NCBI GenBank assembly: GCA_029939385.1
Contig: JAOZSZ010000048.1
Span: forward strand, 1 to 8,646
From: Pontiella sp.
GTDB taxonomy: Bacteria > Verrucomicrobiota > Kiritimatiellia > Kiritimatiellales > Pontiellaceae
Direction of reading: 5' to 3'
DNA length: 8,646 nt
Shown: one piece after another, positions 6,087-8,646 of the stretch
How positions within the stretch are numbered: the stretch's first letter is position 1
Layout of the letters: every line of letters begins with the position of its first letter
The notes under the pieces: model-generated
Told to the model about the DNA's origin: nothing
The model's database searches: none
Seen by the model: the letters and a program-made list of their open reading frames with translations, nothing else
Translations under genes and position numbers: made by a program

Positions 6087-7325
6087 ATGCTATCCGCATT
6101 TGATAATGCCATGACGCTGGTGGAGAGAACCGCAAAGCATTTGGATCTTTCATCGAAATATCCAAAACACAAGATTGTGGAGCGGCTTCGTATCCCGAAC
6201 AAAATTATTATGTTTAGCAGTCCGTTGCAAAAAGACAACGGAGAGATCGAGGTCTACTCCTCTTTTCGAGTGCAGCATAGCGATGTTCTTGGCCCATATA
6301 AGGGAGGAACCCGTTTCAACAAGAATGTTGACCTCGATGAGGTGAAGGCTCTTGCATTATGGATGACTTTAAAAACAGCCTTGGTAAATATTCCATTTGG
6401 TGGAGCCAAAGGTGGAATAGCGGTCGATCCGCACAAGCTGAGTGTCACCGAACTTGAACGGCTCGTCCGAAAATATACCAGCAAACTGGTTTCTGATATC
6501 GGCCCCAGCGTCGATATCCCCGCTCCCGACATGGGAACGGGGGCCCGCGAAATGGCGTGGATCTATGATGAGTATCGCAAGCACCGTGAAGTGGCTAAAG
6601 GGGTGGTGACGGGGAAGCCGGTGGAAATCGGTGGTTCGCTTGGACGCTTGTCCGCGACGGGCAAGGGGGTGGTTTATTGCATGCTTGAAGCCGTGCGTGA
6701 AATGGGGCTGGAAAATTATACAGTAGCCATTCAAGGGTTTGGTAATGTGGGTTCTCAGGCCGCCTTAGACCTTTGGGAGAGGGGCATCTCTATTGTAGCG
6801 GTGGGGGATGTGACGGGAAATATTTATAATGCGGATGGGTTTAATATCGAGGAACTCGTGGCGTATTGCAAAAAGAAGGGCGGCGTGAAAGGATTCCCAG
6901 ACTCCGTTCCATTAAAGAGTATTATAGCGTGCGACTGTGATGTGCTATTGCCATGCGCCATGGAAAATGTGATCCGCGGGCGAAATGCCAGACACGTTAA
7001 AGCCAAGTTAATTGTTGAAGGAGCCAATGGTCCAACGACGCCACGGGCGGATAGTCTTCTTGAAGAGCGCGGCGTGAAGGTGGTGCCTGACATTCTTGCC
7101 AACGCCGGCGGCGTTATCGTTTCTTATTATGAATGGGTACAAAACCGTGAGGGGTTCTATTGGACGGAGGAGGACGTGGAAGAACGTCTGTTTAATCTGC
7201 TTCGTCAGACCTATTCGCGTGTGTCGGAGTATTCAGCTAAAAATAAGATTAGCCTGCGTTCCTCCGCCTATGCCCTCGCCCTCGGGAAAATCGCGAAGGC
7301 GATGGCTGCCCGCGGTGTCCAATAG
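6087..7325 (+). CDS. Glu/Leu/Phe/Val dehydrogenase, probably NAD-linked glutamate dehydrogenase
   Basis: This cytoplasmic enzyme would interconvert glutamate with 2-oxoglutarate plus ammonia. Its 412 aa match the usual length of the Glu/Leu/Phe/Val dehydrogenase family. The N-terminal substrate domain carries GPYKGGTRF (K72), TLKTALVNIPFGGAKGG (K96 and catalytic-type K108) and PAPDMGTGAREMAW (catalytic-type D148). The C-terminal Rossmann domain has GFGNVG (217-222) and an acidic residue, D241, at the end of the second strand, which suggests NAD rather than NADP. K72 together with S346 in VIVSYYEWVQN favours glutamate over branched or aromatic substrates. The gene faces away from pstC and converges on pstS, so it is a single-gene unit interrupting the pst genes. 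Family is certain; glutamate specificity is likely, cofactor choice tentative. Confidence 0.93.
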   Translation: MLSAFDNAMTLVERTAKHLDLSSKYPKHKIVERLRIPNKIIMFSSPLQKDNGEIEVYSSFRVQHSDVLGPYKGGTRFNKNVDLDEVKALALWMTLKTALVNIPFGGAKGGIAVDPHKLSVTELERLVRKYTSKLVSDIGPSVDIPAPDMGTGAREMAWIYDEYRKHREVAKGVVTGKPVEIGGSLGRLSATGKGVVYCMLEAVREMGLENYTVAIQGFGNVGSQAALDLWERGISIVAVGDVTGNIYNADGFNIEELVAYCKKKGGVKGFPDSVPLKSIIACDCDVLLPCAMENVIRGRNARHVKAKLIVEGANGPTTPRADSLLEERGVKVVPDILANAGGVIVSYYEWVQNREGFYWTEEDVEERLFNLLRQTYSRVSEYSAKNKISLRSSAYALALGKIAKAMAARGVQ

Positions 7326-7340
7326 GAGGGCGGGCACCCT

Positions 7341-7370
7341 AAAAAAGGCGTGATCCAAAAAATTACGCCT
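7341..7370 (-). terminator. Intrinsic terminator after pstS
   Basis: On the minus strand AGGCGTAAT (7370-7362) pairs with ATCACGCCT (7354-7346) with one mismatch and a 7-base loop, and continues into a run of six T (7346-7341). It begins 16 bases after the pstS stop and should end the pstS transcript before it enters the convergent dehydrogenase gene. On the plus strand the hairpin is not followed by T residues, so I see no obvious terminator for the dehydrogenase gene. Confidence 0.78.
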
Positions 7371-7386
7371 CACCCGTCACATTGCA

Positions 7387-8205
7387 TTAATATGCAGTGA
7401 CCGGAACAAATCCGATTTCCTCAACAATTTCTTGGCCATCTTCGGTGAGGTGGATGGTATTGAATTGGTAGAGGGGGCTTCCGAGTTTGGGGTATTTATC
7501 GGTGTACATGAACAGCGGGCGGGCAATGGGATATTCGCCCGTCTGTACCGTTTCGGCGGTGGGATAGATGCCGTTAATCTTGAGCGCCTTGACGGTTTTA
7601 TCGACGAAGCCAAGCCCCGCGAAGCCGATGGCGGCGGGGGTGGTCTGCACTCGTTGGCGGATTGCACCGTTGGAGCCGACCTTCTCAACCTTTGCACTTA
7701 GGTTTTGTTTTTTCATGACGAGTTTGTTGAAGGTCTCGAAGGTGCCGGAGTTGGTGTCGCGCGAGATGGCCACAATCTTTTTATCGGGGCCGCCGAGCTC
7801 TTTCCAATTCATAATTTCCCCCCGGTAAATTTTTCGGACCTGCTCTAAACTCAGTTCCTGTACCGGATTGGAGGGGTGTACAAGGATGGGTAAGCCGTCG
7901 AGCGCAACCACATGTGCGACCGGGTGGATGCCTTTTTCGGCGCAGGCCTTAAATTCACTGTCCTTCATCGGGCGCGACATTGCGGCAATATTGCAGCTGG
8001 CATTGAGTAAGCTTTTTGCGCCGTTGCCGCTGCCGGACTCAGATATCGTAATATTGATATCGGGGTTAGCTGTCATGAAGTATTCAGCAAAGGCCTTGGC
8101 GATGGGGCCAACGGTGGTGGAGCCGTCGATTACAATTGTATCGGCGGCATGGGTGAAGTTGGCCACCGTCGTTGCGATGATGAGTGCGAGGATTTGTTTT
8201 TTCAT
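7387..8205 (-). CDS. pstS: Periplasmic phosphate-binding protein PstS
   Basis: PstS binds phosphate in the periplasm and delivers it to PstC-PstA. The 272-aa precursor starts with a Sec signal peptide (MKKQ, hydrophobic core ILALIIATTVA, likely cut after THA at residue 20). There is no lipobox cysteine, so it should be a free periplasmic protein. Family ligand-contact segments are visible: GSTTVGP (28-34), SESGSGNGAKSLL (55-67) and SRDTNSGTFETF (148-159), in the layout of PBP_like_2 proteins. GFAGLGFVD (194-202) is also typical. It is compact, like the short PstS type rather than the longer enteric form. AAGGA lies 9 bases before the ATG. The gene has its own candidate Pho box and promoter upstream and its own terminator, so it is probably expressed separately from pstCAB and at higher level, as expected for a binding protein. 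Confidence 0.94.
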   Translation of the reverse strand: MKKQILALIIATTVANFTHAADTIVIDGSTTVGPIAKAFAEYFMTANPDINITISESGSGNGAKSLLNASCNIAAMSRPMKDSEFKACAEKGIHPVAHVVALDGLPILVHPSNPVQELSLEQVRKIYRGEIMNWKELGGPDKKIVAISRDTNSGTFETFNKLVMKKQNLSAKVEKVGSNGAIRQRVQTTPAAIGFAGLGFVDKTVKALKINGIYPTAETVQTGEYPIARPLFMYTDKYPKLGSPLYQFNTIHLTEDGQEIVEEIGFVPVTAY

Positions 8206-8227
8206 TTCAATTTTTCCTTTAGGTTAA

Positions 8228-8256
8228 ATAACACTTCCTAATTGAAGTGGTGCCAA
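8228..8256 (-). promoter_or_regulatory. Candidate pstS promoter with an inverted repeat in the spacer
   Basis: On the minus strand TTGGCA (8256-8251, 5 of 6 to the -35 consensus) and TGTTAT (8233-8228, 4 of 6 to the -10) are spaced by 17 bases. Transcription would start near 8221, about 15 bases before the ATG, leaving just room for the ribosome site. A perfect inverted repeat, CACTTC (8232-8237) with GAAGTG (8244-8249), fills the spacer and touches the -10. It could be a repressor operator, or a weak hairpin ending phoR transcripts. The Pho box ends 15 bases upstream of the -35. Confidence 0.4.
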
Positions 8257-8271
8257 CCTTGGAGTCCTTGA

Positions 8272-8311
8272 GTTAGGGGCGTGTGATTTGAACGTTAGAA
8301 AGTAGTGAGAG
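8272..8311 (-). promoter_or_regulatory. Candidate Pho box (four heptamers, 11-bp period) upstream of pstS
   Basis: Read on the minus strand the heptamers are CTCTCAC (8311-8305), TTCTAAC (8300-8294), AAATCAC (8289-8283) and CCCTAAC (8278-8272), each separated by 4 bases. CTCTCAC differs at two positions from the enteric heptamer CTGTCAT and at one from the CTGTCAC variant. The order and spacing copy the site before pstC, with 23 of 40 identical positions. The two upstream units lie in the last codons and stop of phoR, so coding constraint contributes there. The two downstream units are in noncoding sequence. This is probably the PhoB site driving pstS. Confidence 0.6.
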
Positions 8312-8646
8312 CCAGGGTAAAGACGCTGCCTTTCCCGAGCTTGCTTTCCACGGTTATGGTGCCGTTGTGCGCCCGCGCGATATGCTTGACGATGGAGAGC
8401 CCCAGGCCGGTGCCTCCGAGCTTGCGGCTGCGGGCGGTGTCGACACGATAGAAGCGCTCGAAGAGCCGTTCGAGATGCTTGGTTTCAATTCCAAACCCCT
8501 CGTCTATGACAGAGAGCGTCACTTGGTTGTTCTGCTGTTGAGCCAAAATCTGCACGGTTTTATCCGGATCGGAATATTTAATGGCATTAACAATCAGGTT
8601 CACGAGCGCTTGTTCAACGAGCGGAGCGTTGATAGATAGGGACAGG
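8295..8646 (-). CDS. phoR: Sensor histidine kinase PhoR, C-terminal ATPase part (cut by window edge)
   Basis: Only the last 116 residues are in the window. The frame stays open to the right edge, so the gene starts outside. They contain the HATPase_c domain of a histidine kinase in order: N-box (VNLIVNAIKYSD), G1 box (DEGFGIE), F-box (LFERFYRVD), G2 box (GGTGLGLSIVKHIARAHNG), and the closing ESKLGKGSVFTLAL. The FYRVDTARSRKLGGTGLGLSIVKH stretch, in two overlapping parts, is close to PhoR kinases. With pstS directly downstream this makes PhoR, the phosphate-starvation sensor, the natural reading. The phosphorylated histidine and any sensory domain are not visible. A GTG at 8603 is internal (a valine of the N-box), not a start. 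The pstS gene begins 89 bases after the stop. phoB probably lies upstream, beyond the window. Confidence 0.85.
   Translation of the reverse strand, partial: LSLSINAPLVEQALVNLIVNAIKYSDPDKTVQILAQQQNNQVTLSVIDEGFGIETKHLERLFERFYRVDTARSRKLGGTGLGLSIVKHIARAHNGTITVESKLGKGSVFTLALTTF

Noticed and set aside
7346..7370. The convergent-gap hairpin as a terminator for the dehydrogenase gene too.
   Set aside because: In the plus direction the stem is followed by CACCCGTCAC with no T run. Only the minus direction has the T tract.
8601..8603. GTG as the start of a short 102-aa kinase-like gene.
   Set aside because: The codon is the valine within the N-box, and the frame stays open to the window edge with PLVEQAL-like kinase sequence before it. 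It is the 3' end of a full kinase gene.
1..8646. Mobile element, CRISPR array, toxin-antitoxin pair, tRNA or rRNA.
   Set aside because: I looked on both strands and saw no transposase, regular spaced repeats, small paired genes or RNA-gene motifs. The window is filled by the phosphate genes and one dehydrogenase.

Overview
The window is a phosphate acquisition and sensing locus. With one exception every gene lies on the minus strand. Reading down the minus strand from the right edge, the order is: the C-terminal ATPase part of a PhoR-type sensor histidine kinase (cut by the edge), pstS (periplasmic phosphate-binding protein), pstC and pstA (the two permease subunits), pstB (ATPase), phoU (signalling adaptor), and a Na+/phosphate cotransporter-family gene with its own PhoU-like C-terminal domain. 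The exception is a Glu/Leu/Phe/Val-family dehydrogenase, most like an NAD-linked glutamate dehydrogenase. It sits on the plus strand between pstS and pstC and so splits the pst genes into two transcription units.

Layout: 1-113 is a GC-rich structured segment followed by a strong minus-strand terminator (59-91). 114-1808 is the Na/Pi cotransporter gene. 1809-1896 holds overlapping inverted repeats. 1897-5884 is a tight phoU-pstB-pstA-pstC block with gaps of 10, 1 and 23 bases. 5885-6086 is a divergent regulatory region. 6087-7325 is the dehydrogenase gene. 7326-7386 is a convergent gap with a terminator for pstS. 7387-8205 is pstS, 8206-8294 its upstream region, and 8295-8646 phoR (partial).

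The most informative regulatory signal is a pair of matching sites upstream of pstC (5908-5947) and pstS (8272-8311). Each consists of four heptamers spaced exactly 11 bp, all eight fitting nnnT[C/A]A[C/T] and alternating TCA- and TAA-type cores in the same order. This is the architecture of a PhoB box (CTGTCAT-like heptamers at 11-bp period), so both pst units are probably PhoB-controlled. The pstC site lies in the region shared with the dehydrogenase promoter, which could link nitrogen/carbon metabolism to phosphate status (inference).

Working model: PstS captures phosphate in the periplasm and PstC-PstA-PstB imports it with ATP. PhoU relays transporter state to PhoR, which would control a PhoB regulator probably encoded just outside the window. 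The Na/Pi cotransporter adds a second, ion-coupled route. The organism is Gram-negative-like (Sec signal peptide on a free periplasmic binding protein, PhoR/PhoU/Pst logic) with moderate GC. The oversized PstA and PstC and the TTTCAAGT-type short repeats at the pstC/pstA junction remind me of PVC-group bacteria (Verrucomicrobiota/Kiritimatiellota), but that placement is low-confidence. I found no mobile element, CRISPR array, tRNA or rRNA. This is mainly a known system, with unusual permease subunits, unusual gene order and undescribed regulatory sites as its points of interest.
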